NCBI GenBank assembly: GCA_030841085.1
Contig: JAVEDP010000041.1
Span: 124,001 to 188,000, forward strand
Length of the DNA stretch: 64,000 bases
Reading direction: 5' to 3'
From: Pyrinomonadaceae bacterium
GTDB lineage: Bacteria > Acidobacteriota > Blastocatellia > Pyrinomonadales > Pyrinomonadaceae
In this document: positions 40,482 through 51,079 of the stretch, one piece after another
Position numbering within the stretch: position 1 is the stretch's first letter
Layout of the letters: each line of letters begins with the position of its first letter
The notes under the pieces: generated by a model
The model's database searches: none
Seen by the model: the letters and a program-made list of their open reading frames with translations, nothing else
Told to the model about the DNA's origin: nothing
Position numbers and translations under genes: made by a program

Positions 40482-41744
40482 ATGAAACCTCTTAATAACC
40501 TGCCGGCAACAGGCCGTCTTCAGAGCATTGACGCCCTGCGTGGAGTGGCCGCGCTCGGCGTCGTGCTTTATCACGCGGTGTCCCGGACGCCAAACTCTGT
40601 TCCGCAAAACTTTCTCCGTTGGCCCGCTAAATCGATCCAGTTTCTGACTTCTTTTGGCTACATCGGCGTCTTTCTTTTCTTCGTCATTTCAGGATTCTGC
40701 ATTCACCTGAAGTGGGCCAAGTCCCGAGCCGCCGGCCAGGAAAAGCCAATCCAGTTTGGTTCGTTCTGGAAACGGCGCATTCGCCGGCTGTATCCGCCGT
40801 ACCTGATGGCGTTTGCGTTGTTCATGCTCATGGCCGCGCTGTCCACTGGCATCAATGTCACGCATTTTTTTGTTTACGACGTCGTGATGCATCTGTTGAT
40901 GCTTCACAATCTGGATCCGCAAACTTGTTACAGCATCAACGGCGTTTTCTGGACACTTGCAATCGAAGAACAGCTCTACCTCGCTTACTTTCTGTTACTG
41001 TTTTTGCGTAAGCGCTGGGGCTGGGGTGTAACTTTGCTGGCTTGCGCGACGGCACGCGTGGGCTGGTATTTCTTCAGCCATGCTGTTTGGGTTGCGACGG
41101 GCGTCGGCGTTCCTGTTCCCGAAGCAGCCGCTGTTCATTGGTTCACCTGGGCGCTCGGCGCAATTGCGGTTGAGGCAGCATTCGGTTTAGTGAAACTGCC
41201 GCGCTGGTGCCGAAATCTTTGGCTCGGCGGTGCGTCGATTATTTTGGCCTCGGCAATTTCAGAGTTGTTGCCAAACACGCAGAAAGATACGTTGCCGCAC
41301 ACCTTGGGTTGGCTGCTGATGCATCCGCTGTGGGGATTCGGATTCTTTGTACTGGTCAACCGTGTGGTCAGTGCCGAACACGCGTGGCTAACGCAATTGC
41401 GCGAGCCCGGAGCCATCGGAAGACTGGTGGCGAAAAGCGTTGGCGCGGCCGCGACCGTGGGAGTTTTTTCCTATTCTCTTTATCTCACGCACGAACTGGT
41501 GATTATGGAATCGTGGTCGTTTACCATCAGGGAACTGCCGCCCATGGTGAATGCATTCGCGATCGTTGTCCCTGCAACGATTGCTTTTGCCTGGTTGTTC
41601 TTTAGATTCTGCGAGAAGCCTTACATGCGGAATCCTAGCCGTAAGGCGGATGAAACAGAATTACGGCGCGTGCCGGCATATCAAGAAGATGAATTAACTG
41701 CCGTGTTTCCGCAAACCATTCCCGCCCTGGCCGACGAAGCGTAA
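40482..41744 (+). CDS. Acyltransferase family 3 (OafA/YrhL-like)
   Basis: IDALRGVAALGVVLYHA, YIGVFLFFVISGFCIHLKW, NGVFWTLAIEEQLYLAYF. Confidence 0.9.
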   Translation: MKPLNNLPATGRLQSIDALRGVAALGVVLYHAVSRTPNSVPQNFLRWPAKSIQFLTSFGYIGVFLFFVISGFCIHLKWAKSRAAGQEKPIQFGSFWKRRIRRLYPPYLMAFALFMLMAALSTGINVTHFFVYDVVMHLLMLHNLDPQTCYSINGVFWTLAIEEQLYLAYFLLLFLRKRWGWGVTLLACATARVGWYFFSHAVWVATGVGVPVPEAAAVHWFTWALGAIAVEAAFGLVKLPRWCRNLWLGGASIILASAISELLPNTQKDTLPHTLGWLLMHPLWGFGFFVLVNRVVSAEHAWLTQLREPGAIGRLVAKSVGAAATVGVFSYSLYLTHELVIMESWSFTIRELPPMVNAFAIVVPATIAFAWLFFRFCEKPYMRNPSRKADETELRRVPAYQEDELTAVFPQTIPALADEA

Positions 41745-41747
41745 AAA

Positions 41748-41838
41748 GCAGTAGGCAGACGGCAGCAGCAGGAGGCAGAAAGAAAAAGCAAAATGCTTCG
41801 ATTGTTTCCTGCCGACCGCTACTGCCGACTGCCTACTG
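41748..41838. repeat. CAGNNGG-type heptamer inverted repeat
   Basis: AGCAGTAGGCAGACGGCAG ... CTGCCGACTGCCTACTG. Confidence 0.85.
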
Positions 41839-42213
41839 AACTTCGTACGTCGCGACGCTCGTCGGCGTTTCAAAGCATCTGACTTTATAAATCTGCACGC
41901 GGTCGTCACCTACCTTCGAAGCAACGCGCTCCAAAACATATTTCGCCAGGTTTTCCGCCGAGGGCTGGAGTTCAACAAACGGATCAAGTTCGTTGATGTT
42001 TCGGTGGTCGAGGTATTGGACCACTTCATCCGCTGCTGCCTTGAGTTCGACAAAATCAACCAGCAAACCGATATTGTCCAGCTCGCGCCCGCGCGCGTAG
42101 ATCTCGATTTTGTAATTGTGGCCGTGCAGGTTTTCACACTTCCCCTTATAGCCGCGCAGTTGATGCGCGCTCGAGAAGTTACGCTCGATCATTACTTCGA
42201 ATAGTCCCGGCAT
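41833..42213 (-). CDS. queD: 6-carboxytetrahydropterin synthase
   Basis: FSSAHQLRGYKGKCENLHGHNYKIEIYARG. Confidence 0.94.
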   Translation of the reverse strand: MPGLFEVMIERNFSSAHQLRGYKGKCENLHGHNYKIEIYARGRELDNIGLLVDFVELKAAADEVVQYLDHRNINELDPFVELQPSAENLAKYVLERVASKVGDDRVQIYKVRCFETPTSVATYEVQ

Positions 42214-42227
42214 GGTTCCAGTCTAAT

Positions 42228-42305
42228 GTCCAAAGTCCAAAGTCCAAAGTCCAAAAACGTTATCAAAAACCAGCGACTTTGGACTTTGGACTTTGGACTT
42301 TGGAC
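42228..42305. repeat. Perfect heptamer inverted repeat: (GTCCAAA)4 / (TTTGGAC)4
   Basis: 28-nt arms at 42228-42255 and 42278-42305 are exact reverse complements. Confidence 0.97.
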
Positions 42306-44254
42306 CGATCCTCGAACACGCTTGCGATGTCGGAAATGTCGCTGGTCACGCGACACTGCGGCAAGCTCTTCAAAAACAATCTTCCATAACTCTTCGTTTT
42401 CAGCCGCGGGTCGAGCACTGCCAACACGCCGCGATCCGTTGTGCTGCGTATCAGCCGCCCCAGTCCCTGCTTCAAACTAATAATTGCCTGCGGTACGCTG
42501 TACTCAAAAAAACTCGAGCCGCCTTCGTCCTCAATGTAGCGCTGGCGCGCCGCGACAATCGGATCGGTCGGCACCGCAAACGGCAGCTTGTCGATGATTA
42601 CGCATGACAATTGCTCGCCGCGCACATCCACGCCCTGCCAGAAACTCGACGTGGCGAACAGCACGCAATTTGGAGTCTGGCGAAATCTTTCCAGCAAACG
42701 TCCCTTGGAGGCGCTGCCCTGCAACAGGCAGGGATAATCGAGTTCCGGCATCGCCAAATCGTAAAGCGACTGCATGCCCGCGAGGCTGGTCGACAATACA
42801 AAAGCGCGACCGTTCGTCGCGTTAACAATCTTGATGACTTCTTCGGCGGCCGCGCCGGCCCACTCGTGCGAACGCGGATCGGGCATTTTCGCGGGCAGAT
42901 ACAAAAGCGCCTGGCTTTGATAATCGAACGACGATTCGGCGATCAAATCGTCGGCAGTATCCAGTCCCAGCCGCTCGCGAATAAAAGAAAAATTCCCGGC
43001 GCTGGAAAGCGTTGCCGACGTCAACACGACGGTATCGATCTTGTCGAACAGTTTGTCTTCGAGAATTCCCGAAACATCGATCGGCGACGCGCGCAGGAAA
43101 ATGCCCCGGCCGCGTCGCTCGAGCCAGTAAACAAATTTCTTGTCGTCTCCAGTGACTATGAACTGCAAATCAAACCTGGTTTGTCGAATGCGGCGGACAA
43201 GGTTTTCAACTTCCGCAGGTTTCTCTTTCAGCGCATCCAGCGTCGTTTCCAATCTCGCCAGCGCGCCATCAAGCGAAACATAAAGATCGCCGAGCGGCGT
43301 CGATTGCATCTCGCCATCTTCACCGCGCCTGGCAAAGGTGCCGGGAATAATCGGATAACGACCTTCGTTGCCGCGGCCATCGCGAAAACCCATCCAGAAA
43401 TTATCAGCGAAGCGCATTACGCGCGATGAGGTCTTGGTTATCTCGCGATCCGCTGCCGCATCTTCGTAGGGCACGTTGCCAACATCGCGAATGAGATCGT
43501 CGATTTGGTAGGTTGAAACTTGCGAACCAAAGTATTCCGAGGCGACGTCTTCGATCAGGTGTGCTTCGTCCAGGATGACTGCGGAATAATCGGGTAGCAC
43601 GCTGCCGTACATGCTGTTGCGCAAGGCAAGGTCGGCAAAGAACAAATGGTGATTGACCACCACGATGTCGGCATTTTGCGCACGCTCGCGCATGCGCGTA
43701 ATGAAGCAGGGATTAAAGTCAACACACTTCTGGCCCAGGCAAGTTTCCGCGCGCGCATCGATATGGCGCCAGAACGAAAGCGACTCAGGCAGGTTTGATA
43801 ACTCCGCGCGATCGCCCGTCTCTGAAGACTTGGACCAGTGGCCCACTTCATCGAAGTAATCAACTTCATCGAGTCCATCAAGCACCGGCGAACCTTCCGC
43901 GCGTGCCAACCGGTGCAGGCAGACGTAGTTGTTCCTTCCCTTCATGTAGGCTGCCTCGAAACTTTTCGGCAACACGCGCTGAAGAAAAGGAATGTCCTTT
44001 TCCATCAACTGTTCCTGAAGATTTTTCGTGCCGGTGGAAATGATGACGCGGCCGCGTCCGCCCAGCGCCGCGGCAACCGCCGGTACCAGATAAGCGAGCG
44101 TCTTGCCCGTTCCTGTGCCCGCTTCGACGATCAGATGGCGGCGCTCTTCAAACGCGCGCATCACCGCCCGCGCCATATCAATCTGGCCGGGACGATGTTC
44201 GTAGTCAGGAAGTGCCTGCGCGATTAAGCCGTCAGGACCGAAGATTTCTAACAT
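42263..44254 (-). CDS. dinG: ATP-dependent DNA helicase, DinG/XPD-like
   Basis: EAGTGTGKTLAYLVPA, VILDEAHLIEDVAS, VLTSATL, QGLGRLIRSTTDRGVLAVLDPRL. Confidence 0.92.
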   Translation of the reverse strand: MLEIFGPDGLIAQALPDYEHRPGQIDMARAVMRAFEERRHLIVEAGTGTGKTLAYLVPAVAAALGGRGRVIISTGTKNLQEQLMEKDIPFLQRVLPKSFEAAYMKGRNNYVCLHRLARAEGSPVLDGLDEVDYFDEVGHWSKSSETGDRAELSNLPESLSFWRHIDARAETCLGQKCVDFNPCFITRMRERAQNADIVVVNHHLFFADLALRNSMYGSVLPDYSAVILDEAHLIEDVASEYFGSQVSTYQIDDLIRDVGNVPYEDAAADREITKTSSRVMRFADNFWMGFRDGRGNEGRYPIIPGTFARRGEDGEMQSTPLGDLYVSLDGALARLETTLDALKEKPAEVENLVRRIRQTRFDLQFIVTGDDKKFVYWLERRGRGIFLRASPIDVSGILEDKLFDKIDTVVLTSATLSSAGNFSFIRERLGLDTADDLIAESSFDYQSQALLYLPAKMPDPRSHEWAGAAAEEVIKIVNATNGRAFVLSTSLAGMQSLYDLAMPELDYPCLLQGSASKGRLLERFRQTPNCVLFATSSFWQGVDVRGEQLSCVIIDKLPFAVPTDPIVAARQRYIEDEGGSSFFEYSVPQAIISLKQGLGRLIRSTTDRGVLAVLDPRLKTKSYGRLFLKSLPQCRVTSDISDIASVFEDRSKVQSPKSKVAGF

Positions 44255-44268
44255 ATTGCCGTTAGTAC

Positions 44269-44847
44269 CTAGTTCTGCAATTGCGTAGTAGCTGGTGTGC
44301 TTGTCGCGGCGATTTCAGCTTCCACCTTCTTAACACTTCGGTTGGCTGATAATCCTTTATAAAGGCACCAGCAAACGAAAACGTGGAAAGCGAGCGGGAA
44401 CCACATCTGAAAGGCAAGAAAGATCAGTCCGTCGAGAGCGTAAACTATTAGCCCGATAATGAAGGCCCATGTGTAGCCCTTGTTCGCAAATACACCTAGA
44501 AAAATAAAACACCCTGCGACAAGCACGTTGAGTACGAGCGCAATGATGGTTATCACGCCGCCAACACTTTCGGATAGACCTAACGCAATGCCGTAGACGA
44601 ACTGTGTAATGCCGAGGCCGGCAAGAAAGCTCCAATTACTGTTAGTGAACGCCGCAATCGTGTTTATAAGCGATAGTCCTGCGATCCAGTAGAACCATCT
44701 CGCGCCTGATCGCATTTGCACGCGATAAGTTTCGGCATGATCCCACCTGGCAGGCGTGCCGCTTTGATTAAGACCCAACGTGGTAATGCCTTGCCCTGCG
44801 CTTGTGTTGGAGGTTGAACTGCTGGAAACGGGGGATTGGTCACTCAT
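44269..44847 (-). CDS. Multi-TM hypothetical protein
   Basis: Several TM helices, intact ORF. Confidence 0.7.
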   Translation of the reverse strand: MSDQSPVSSSSTSNTSAGQGITTLGLNQSGTPARWDHAETYRVQMRSGARWFYWIAGLSLINTIAAFTNSNWSFLAGLGITQFVYGIALGLSESVGGVITIIALVLNVLVAGCFIFLGVFANKGYTWAFIIGLIVYALDGLIFLAFQMWFPLAFHVFVCWCLYKGLSANRSVKKVEAEIAATSTPATTQLQN

Positions 44848-44876
44848 TGAGGGCTCCTTAGTTTAAGTGAAGAATG

Positions 44877-46169
44877 TTAGGCGCCGATTGCTTCTGGCCG
44901 TTGCTTCACCCGTTTAGTGTACAACGGAAAGCGAGCGCTAAGTTCGGTCACACCTTGCCGCACTTTCTTTCGCACCTCTTCCGACTCAGGAGCGTGGATG
45001 ACTTCTGCGATTAGTCGCCCTATCTCTTGCATCTCAGGTTCCTTCATCCCACGCGTGGTCACCGCAGGCGTGCCAATGCGTAAGCCGGAAGCGACGAATG
45101 GTTTGTTTTGATCGAAAGGAATTGTGTTCTTGTTAACGGTAATGTTCGCGGCTTCGAGAGCTTTCTCGGCGACTTTGCCGGTGATTCCCTTCCCGTCCAT
45201 CCAAACATCCACCAGCATAAGATGATTATCCGTGCCACCGGAAACCAAACGCAGACCATGTTGTTGCAGCTCGCTTGCCAGCGCTTTTGCGTTGGCCAAA
45301 ATTTGGCGCTGGTATTCTTTGAAATCGTCGCGGAGCGCCTCACCAAAGGCGACGGCCTTGGCGGCGATGATATGGACCAATGGACCACCTTGTACGCCGG
45401 GAAACAACTTTCGATCAATTTCCTTCGCGTGCTCTTCTTTGCAAAGTATCAACCCACCCCGTGGACCGCGCAGCGTTTTGTGCGTGGTCGTCGTCACGTA
45501 ATCGGCGTGCGGCACGGGTGAGGGATGAAGACCCGCCACGACCGGTCCGGCAATGTGCGCGATGTCGGCGAACATGCGTGCGCCGACACTCCTTGCGATT
45601 TCGCCGATGCGTTTGAAATCGATGATGCGCGGATAAGCCGACGCGCCGCACACGAGCAGCTTTGGCTTATGTTCTTCCGCTATGCGCTGCAGTTCGTCGT
45701 AGTCGATCTGTTCAGTTTCTTTTGACACGCCGTAATCAGCGACTTTGTAGCTGATGCCGGAAAAATTCATCGGATGACCGTGCGTGAGATGGCCGCCATG
45801 CGACAGGTTCATTCCCAAAATCTGATCGCCATACTGAATTGCTGCAAGGTAAACGGACATGTTTGCCTGCGCGCCGCTGTGTGGCTGCACGTTCGCGTGG
45901 TCCGCGCCGAATAATTGTTTGGCGCGATCGATGGCCGCCTGCTCAACCACGTCGGTCCATTCACAGCCGCCGTAGTAGCGCTTCTTCGGATAGCCTTCGG
46001 CATACTTGTTTGTGAATACCGAACCAGCCGCTTCGAGGACTGCCTCGCTGACAAAATTTTCCGAGGCAATTAGCTCAAGTCCATTCGCCTGGCGCGCGAC
46101 TTCGTTGTCGATGGCTTCAGAAATTAGGGGATCAACTTCGGAAAGAGATGCGTTTCGTAGATCGGTCAT
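44877..46169 (-). CDS. glyA: Serine hydroxymethyltransferase
   Basis: [55 protein letters not shown]. Confidence 0.98.
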   Translation of the reverse strand: MTDLRNASLSEVDPLISEAIDNEVARQANGLELIASENFVSEAVLEAAGSVFTNKYAEGYPKKRYYGGCEWTDVVEQAAIDRAKQLFGADHANVQPHSGAQANMSVYLAAIQYGDQILGMNLSHGGHLTHGHPMNFSGISYKVADYGVSKETEQIDYDELQRIAEEHKPKLLVCGASAYPRIIDFKRIGEIARSVGARMFADIAHIAGPVVAGLHPSPVPHADYVTTTTHKTLRGPRGGLILCKEEHAKEIDRKLFPGVQGGPLVHIIAAKAVAFGEALRDDFKEYQRQILANAKALASELQQHGLRLVSGGTDNHLMLVDVWMDGKGITGKVAEKALEAANITVNKNTIPFDQNKPFVASGLRIGTPAVTTRGMKEPEMQEIGRLIAEVIHAPESEEVRKKVRQGVTELSARFPLYTKRVKQRPEAIGA

Positions 46170-46177
46170 TTAATCTG

Positions 46178-46410
46178 GTCCTTTGAACTTTGATCTTCGG
46201 TTTTTGAACTTCGGTCTTTGAATTTTGGTCTTTGGTCTTTGGTCCTTACTCCTGGTCTTGGGCTTTGGCCTTTAGTCTTTGGTCTTTCGCCTTTGGTCTT
46301 TGGTCTTTGGTCTTTGGCCTTTGGCCTTTCGTCTTGGGTCTTGGTCTTTGGTTCGGGATTTGTAATCTGGAATCTGGAATCTGGAATCTGGAATTTGGAA
46401 TTTGGAATTT
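46178..46410. repeat. Long degenerate heptamer tract (TTTGGTC-like, then CTGGAAT-like units)
   Basis: TTTGGTCTTTGGTC..., then AATCTGGAATCTGGAATCTGGAATTTGGAATTTGG, period 7, immediately 5' of glyA. Confidence 0.95.
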
Positions 46411-46435
46411 GGAAAATTTGATTTCTAGATTCTGC

Positions 46436-46497
46436 CTTCTGCTAACTGCCGTCTGCTCCTGCCGACGGGTTTATGTCTTCCGCCTACTCCCTGCCGC
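46436..46497. repeat. CTGCCNN-type heptamer tract overlapping the rpiB 3' end
   Basis: CTGCCTTCTGCTAACTGCCGTCTGCTCCTGCCGAC...CCTACTCCCTGCCGCC. Confidence 0.7.
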
Positions 46498-46921
46498 CTT
46501 CTATCTTCGCGACGCGTTCAGCATGGCGGCCACCTTCAAAATTCGAACTAAACCACGCGCGCACAATTCCGGGAATCTGCTCCGGCGGCGTAGTCCGCGC
46601 GCCTATCGCTAAAACATTTGCGTCATTGTGCTGGCGCGCTAGTCGCGCTGTTTCTTCGGACCAGGCGACGGCCGCGCGAACGCCCGCTACCTTGTTCGCA
46701 GTGATCGCCATCCCCGTTCCCGAGCCGCACACAAGCAGGCCCTGGTCCACCCTGCCTCGCGCGACTTCCTCCGCAACTTTGCGCGCGTAATCCGGATAAT
46801 CAACTGAAGCTTCCGAACCTGTGCCGAGGTCTTCAAACTGCAAACCCAGGTCAGTCAGAAGAGGCTTAAGGCGTTCCTTCTCAGCAAAACCAGCATGGTC
46901 GCTCGCAAGCGCAATTTTCAT
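46484..46921 (-). CDS. rpiB: Ribose 5-phosphate isomerase B
   Basis: MKIALASDHAGFAEKERLK, VCGSGTGMAITANKVAGVRAA; start at ATG 46921. Confidence 0.93.
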   Translation of the reverse strand: MKIALASDHAGFAEKERLKPLLTDLGLQFEDLGTGSEASVDYPDYARKVAEEVARGRVDQGLLVCGSGTGMAITANKVAGVRAAVAWSEETARLARQHNDANVLAIGARTTPPEQIPGIVRAWFSSNFEGGRHAERVAKIEGGRE

Positions 46922-46992
46922 TATTGAATCTCCGGAGTTCGACGACTGTAGCAGGCTGCGATGGTACATCACGCTTGGGGTGCTCGCAACGA

Positions 46993-47077
46993 GTAGGACA
47001 GGCATTCCTGCCTGTCCGCTTTTCTTTGTCACAGCGTCTCATGAAAAGATCGGGACAGGCAGGAATGCCTGTCCTAC
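46993..47077. repeat. Inverted repeat built of GGACAGGCATTCCTGCCTGTCC palindromes
   Basis: GTAGGACAGGCATTCCTGCCTGTCC ... GGACAGGCAGGAATGCCTGTCCTAC. Confidence 0.95.
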
Positions 47078-47150
47078 GTTGCGTTAAGTTTTTTGCTAAG
47101 CGAGAATGAATGGCCGAAATTCATCCCAGGAAAGTTTCACTTAAAACCGA

Positions 47151-48950
47151 ATGCGCTGGTCACAATATTTTATTCCCACACTTCGCGAGGACCCGGCAGA
47201 CGCCGAAGTTGTTTCGCACAAACTCTTGCTGCGCGCTGGTCTGATTCGCCAACTAGGCTCCGGCATCTATTCATACATGCCAATGGCCCAACGCATCGCG
47301 CTCCGGATCATGCAGATTTTGCGCGAAGAAATGAATCGCATCGGCGGCCAGGAATTTTACCTGCCGGCTTTGCATCCGGCTGAGGTGTGGAAAGAATCGG
47401 GCCGCTGGGAGGCCATCGGCGCTGAGATGTTTCGCCTGAAAGATCGCAAGGACGCGGACATGTGCCTGGGCATGACGCACGAAGAAATTTTCACGACGAT
47501 CGCGCGCAACGAACTTCGTTCTTATAAACAACTGCCGCAGGTTTGGTATCAGATTCAGGTGAAGTTTCGCGACGAGCTCCGGCCCAAGTCGGGCTTCATG
47601 CGGCTGCGCACTTTCATTATGAAGGACGCCTACACGTTTGATGTCGACAAGGCCGGCCTGGACAAATCGTTTGCCGATCAGCGCGAAGCTTACAAGCGAA
47701 TCTTTTCGCGTTGCGGGATCGAGTACTCGATTGTCGAAGCCTCTTCCGGTTCGATGGGCGGTTCGGAGTCCAATGAATTTGTCGCCAAAACTGACGCCGG
47801 CGAAGACTTGATTGCAAGCTGCGCAAACTGCGATTACGCGGCAAATCTCGAAAAAGCCACGTCGCGCTTGGCGCCGGTAAAAGATTTGGTGGGACCGGAA
47901 GCACCTGAAGAATTTCCCACGCCCGGTGTCCGCACGATTGAAGATCTGACGACGTTTCCTGGCGGCGCAAAGGAGAGGGATCAAATAAAGACTCTTGCTT
48001 ACGTAGTCGACGGGCAACCAGCGTTGATTCTCTTACGAGGCGACCATCAACTTCAGGAAATAAAATTATTGGACGCCTCAGGAGCAACTAAATCTCGCCC
48101 GGCTTATCGCGCAGAGATCCAACAGTGGCTCGGCGCCAGCCCGGGAAGCTTAGGAGCGGTTGGCGCAAACGATCGACAACATCCAGATGGCTTTCTGATA
48201 GCTGCGGCTGACTTCGCTCCTAACCAAGTGCAATTGTTTCTCTCAGGAGGTGCGAAGAGACTGCGAATAATCGCGGACGACGCTCTCAAAGGCAGACAGA
48301 ACATGACGACTGGCGCGAATAAGGACGACCATCACTTGCGCGGCGTTAATATCGCGCGAGACATTGAAGTTAATCAATGGGCAGACCTGCGCGGCGTTGA
48401 TTCTGGAGATAGCTGTCCTCGTTGTGACGAAGGCACGCTGGAAATATTCAAAGCGATGGAGATCGGTCACATCTTCAAACTCGGTACCAAGTATTCGGAA
48501 TCGATGGGCGCCACCGTGTTAACTGTAGATGGCAAGCCCGTACCGATTGTGATGGGCAGCTACGGCATCGGCGTCGAGCGCATCATCACCGCCGCCATCG
48601 AACAGAATCACGACGCCGACGGCATCATCTGGCCAAAGACGATTGCGCCGTTTGATGTGGTTGTTACCGTCACCAACATGAAAGATGAAAAGTTGCGCGA
48701 GACTGGCGAGAAACTCTACAAAGATTTGATGCGCGCCGGACTTGATGCTCTGCTCGACGATCGGAACGAGCGCGCCGGCGTGAAGTTTAAGGATGCCGAT
48801 CTGATTGGCATTCCGTATCGCGTTACGATCGGCAAAAAAGTTGCGGATGGTTTGGTTGAGTTGTTCACGCGCGCGACCAAAACCAGCGAAGATGTGAAGC
48901 TAACCGAGATAGTTTCTCAGGTGCAGAAATTGGCGCTTGCTGGGCTGTGA
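47151..48950 (+). CDS. proS: Prolyl-tRNA synthetase
   Basis: [58 protein letters not shown]. Confidence 0.97.
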   Translation: MRWSQYFIPTLREDPADAEVVSHKLLLRAGLIRQLGSGIYSYMPMAQRIALRIMQILREEMNRIGGQEFYLPALHPAEVWKESGRWEAIGAEMFRLKDRKDADMCLGMTHEEIFTTIARNELRSYKQLPQVWYQIQVKFRDELRPKSGFMRLRTFIMKDAYTFDVDKAGLDKSFADQREAYKRIFSRCGIEYSIVEASSGSMGGSESNEFVAKTDAGEDLIASCANCDYAANLEKATSRLAPVKDLVGPEAPEEFPTPGVRTIEDLTTFPGGAKERDQIKTLAYVVDGQPALILLRGDHQLQEIKLLDASGATKSRPAYRAEIQQWLGASPGSLGAVGANDRQHPDGFLIAAADFAPNQVQLFLSGGAKRLRIIADDALKGRQNMTTGANKDDHHLRGVNIARDIEVNQWADLRGVDSGDSCPRCDEGTLEIFKAMEIGHIFKLGTKYSESMGATVLTVDGKPVPIVMGSYGIGVERIITAAIEQNHDADGIIWPKTIAPFDVVVTVTNMKDEKLRETGEKLYKDLMRAGLDALLDDRNERAGVKFKDADLIGIPYRVTIGKKVADGLVELFTRATKTSEDVKLTEIVSQVQKLALAGL

Positions 48951-48966
48951 CCTCGCTCGAGATTTT

Positions 48967-49113
48967 GCGGCTTCGCCGCCATCCGTGCGGAAAGGCTCTG
49001 CCTTTCCGCCCTCTTTAGAAATGTTTGAGGCTTCGCCTCTGCAGGCGCAGGCTGAAAAGGAAACATGCTGTCGGAAAGGCTGAGCCTTTCCGCACGGAAT
49101 GCGGCAAAGCCGC
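48967..49113. repeat. Compound palindromic repeat
   Basis: GCGGCTTCGCCGC, CCGTGCGGAAAGGCTCTGCCTTTCCGCC, GAGGCTTCGCCTC, GGAAAGGCTGAGCCTTTCCGCACGG and GCGGCAAAGCCGC. Confidence 0.9.
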
Positions 49114-49158
49114 TGGAACGTGTGCACCCGAGATAGGTGTGAAATCAGAACTCACCAG

Positions 49159-50589
49159 ATGAAATTCTTTTGCCTTTCATTATTACTTCTGTTAGGAGTC
49201 GTTCCGCGTACTTTCGCCCAGGACCTGCTTCCAGATTTAGTTCGCCGCATCAAACCGTCAGCAGTCGCCATCGAAACGTTCGACGCGCGCGGCGTTCAGC
49301 TTTCCCGTGGCAGCGGCTTTTTTATCGATGGGGATCGCGTAGTCACCAACCGCCACGTAATCGAAAACGCTTACCGCGCTGAAGTTCATTCCTACAACGG
49401 CAATGTATACCCGGTTAAAGGTGTGGTTGCCGTAGACGCTGAAGGCGACATCGCTGTGTTGCGCGTCGAAGCGCCCGCCGGTCAGGCGCGACCACTCTCG
49501 CTCGAACGAACCTCGCCGCAGGAAGGCGAAAGTGTCGTCGTGATCGGCAATCCTTTTGGACTTGAAGGAAGCGTTACGAATGGCATTGTTTCGGCCGTGC
49601 GCGATATTCCCACTTTCGGAAGAATCATTCAGATCACCGCGCCCATCTCGCCCGGCTCCAGCGGCAGCCCAGTCGTAAACATGCATGGACAGGTGATTGG
49701 CGTTGCTACTTTGCAGATCACCGGCGGGCAGAGCATCAACTTTGCAATTCCCTCAGAACGCATTTCGCAATTACAAAGCGGTGGCACCTTGCTGTCGTTG
49801 TCCGATCTGGTCGCGGCAAGCGGGAGAAATAAAAGAGCGAAGGCAGTGCAGGCATTTCGCGATGGCCTGAGTTTCCTTTCGCAGGACGACTGCGAAAAGG
49901 CACTGCCATATTTTGAGAAGGCAGTTGAGTCGGACAACAACTATGCGGAAGCCTGGGCGCAAGCCGGGTTTTGTCGCGAAAAACTTGGCCGCCACAGCGA
50001 AGCAATTGAAGCCTCGCGCCGAGCGGTGGCGCTGCGACCGTCGGCTGAGTCGTATTTCAATATTGGTTTGGCAAGCTATTATCTGAAGCAGTATCGCGAA
50101 GCCGCGGACAGCTATCGTCAGTCGATTCGACTCGATCCGTACAACGGAGCTGATGCCTGGTACGCGCTCGGTTTGGTTTATCGAGACTGGGGCAAGGCAG
50201 ACGAAGAGATTCAGGCTTACAAACAGGCCATTCGTTTAAAACCCGATTACACCAGCGCGCATGAGAGGCTTGCTTCGGCCTACATGCGTTCAAAAAAATA
50301 TCCGTTGGCGATTGAAGCCTACAAGCAACTCCTGGCGCTCAAACCCGGCGACGCCACAGTCCCGAACAACATGGGCGAAGCGTACATGGAACTCGGCCTG
50401 ACTTCGGACGCGCTCGAAGCATTCAAACACGCGATTCAATTGAAGCCTGATTTTGGAAAAGCGTATTACAACCTCGGCAAATCATACCTCGCTAGCGGCA
50501 ATCGCAATTCTGCGCTGGAGCAATACAACATTCTGCAAGGCATTGATCCAGACTGGGCGGAAAAACTGGATGGGCTGATCAACCCTTAA
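49159..50589 (+). CDS. Secreted trypsin-like serine protease with C-terminal TPR repeats
   Basis: GSGFFIDGDRVVTNRHVIENA, GDIAVLRVEA, SPGSSGSPVVNMHGQVIGV, then TPR units. Confidence 0.88.
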   Translation: MKFFCLSLLLLLGVVPRTFAQDLLPDLVRRIKPSAVAIETFDARGVQLSRGSGFFIDGDRVVTNRHVIENAYRAEVHSYNGNVYPVKGVVAVDAEGDIAVLRVEAPAGQARPLSLERTSPQEGESVVVIGNPFGLEGSVTNGIVSAVRDIPTFGRIIQITAPISPGSSGSPVVNMHGQVIGVATLQITGGQSINFAIPSERISQLQSGGTLLSLSDLVAASGRNKRAKAVQAFRDGLSFLSQDDCEKALPYFEKAVESDNNYAEAWAQAGFCREKLGRHSEAIEASRRAVALRPSAESYFNIGLASYYLKQYREAADSYRQSIRLDPYNGADAWYALGLVYRDWGKADEEIQAYKQAIRLKPDYTSAHERLASAYMRSKKYPLAIEAYKQLLALKPGDATVPNNMGEAYMELGLTSDALEAFKHAIQLKPDFGKAYYNLGKSYLASGNRNSALEQYNILQGIDPDWAEKLDGLINP

Positions 50590-50590
50590 C

Positions 50591-50640
50591 AGTCGGCAGA
50601 CGGCAGCGTGAGTAGGCAGACGGCAGGAGCAGTCGGCAGG
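50591..50640. repeat. CAGNNGG-type heptamer arm, left of the S23-like gene
   Basis: CAGTCGGCAGACGGCAGCGTGAGTAGGCAGACGGCAGGAGCAGTCGGCAG. Confidence 0.9.
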
Positions 50641-50706
50641 TCAGATCGGCAGGAGCGACGATACGTTTCAAGTCATCACCCTCAAGCCGCTAGCAGGAGG
50701 GCAAAC

Positions 50707-51078
50707 ATGTCAACGGCGAAAGGGTTCAGGGACCTAAAGGTGTATCAACTCGCTTTCAAACTTGCGATGGAGATTTTTAAGGAGACAAAGCATTTTCCAA
50801 AAGAGGAAACTTACTCCTTGATCGATCAAATTCGTCGGTCATCACGTAGCGTGCCGGCGAATATCGGCGAGGGCTATCGCAAAAAGCTTTATCCCAAAAT
50901 GTTCATTAGTAAGATGGCTGATGCGGATGGCGAGGCCACCGAAACACAGGTATGGCTGGAATTGGCTAATGCGTGTGAATACCTGTCGGAAAAGCGCCGA
51001 AGCGAACTAGTAGCGGGTTACGAAGAAGTTGGTCGCATGCTGGGCGGCATGATTGCGCATCCAGAAAAGTTTTCCTAA
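50707..51078 (+). CDS. Four helix bundle protein (S23 / IVS-encoded protein family, Avd-like fold)
   Basis: FRDLKVYQLAFKLAMEIFKETKHFPKEETYSLIDQIRRSSRSVPANIGEGY. Confidence 0.93.
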   Translation: MSTAKGFRDLKVYQLAFKLAMEIFKETKHFPKEETYSLIDQIRRSSRSVPANIGEGYRKKLYPKMFISKMADADGEATETQVWLELANACEYLSEKRRSELVAGYEEVGRMLGGMIAHPEKFS

Positions 51079-51079
51079 G

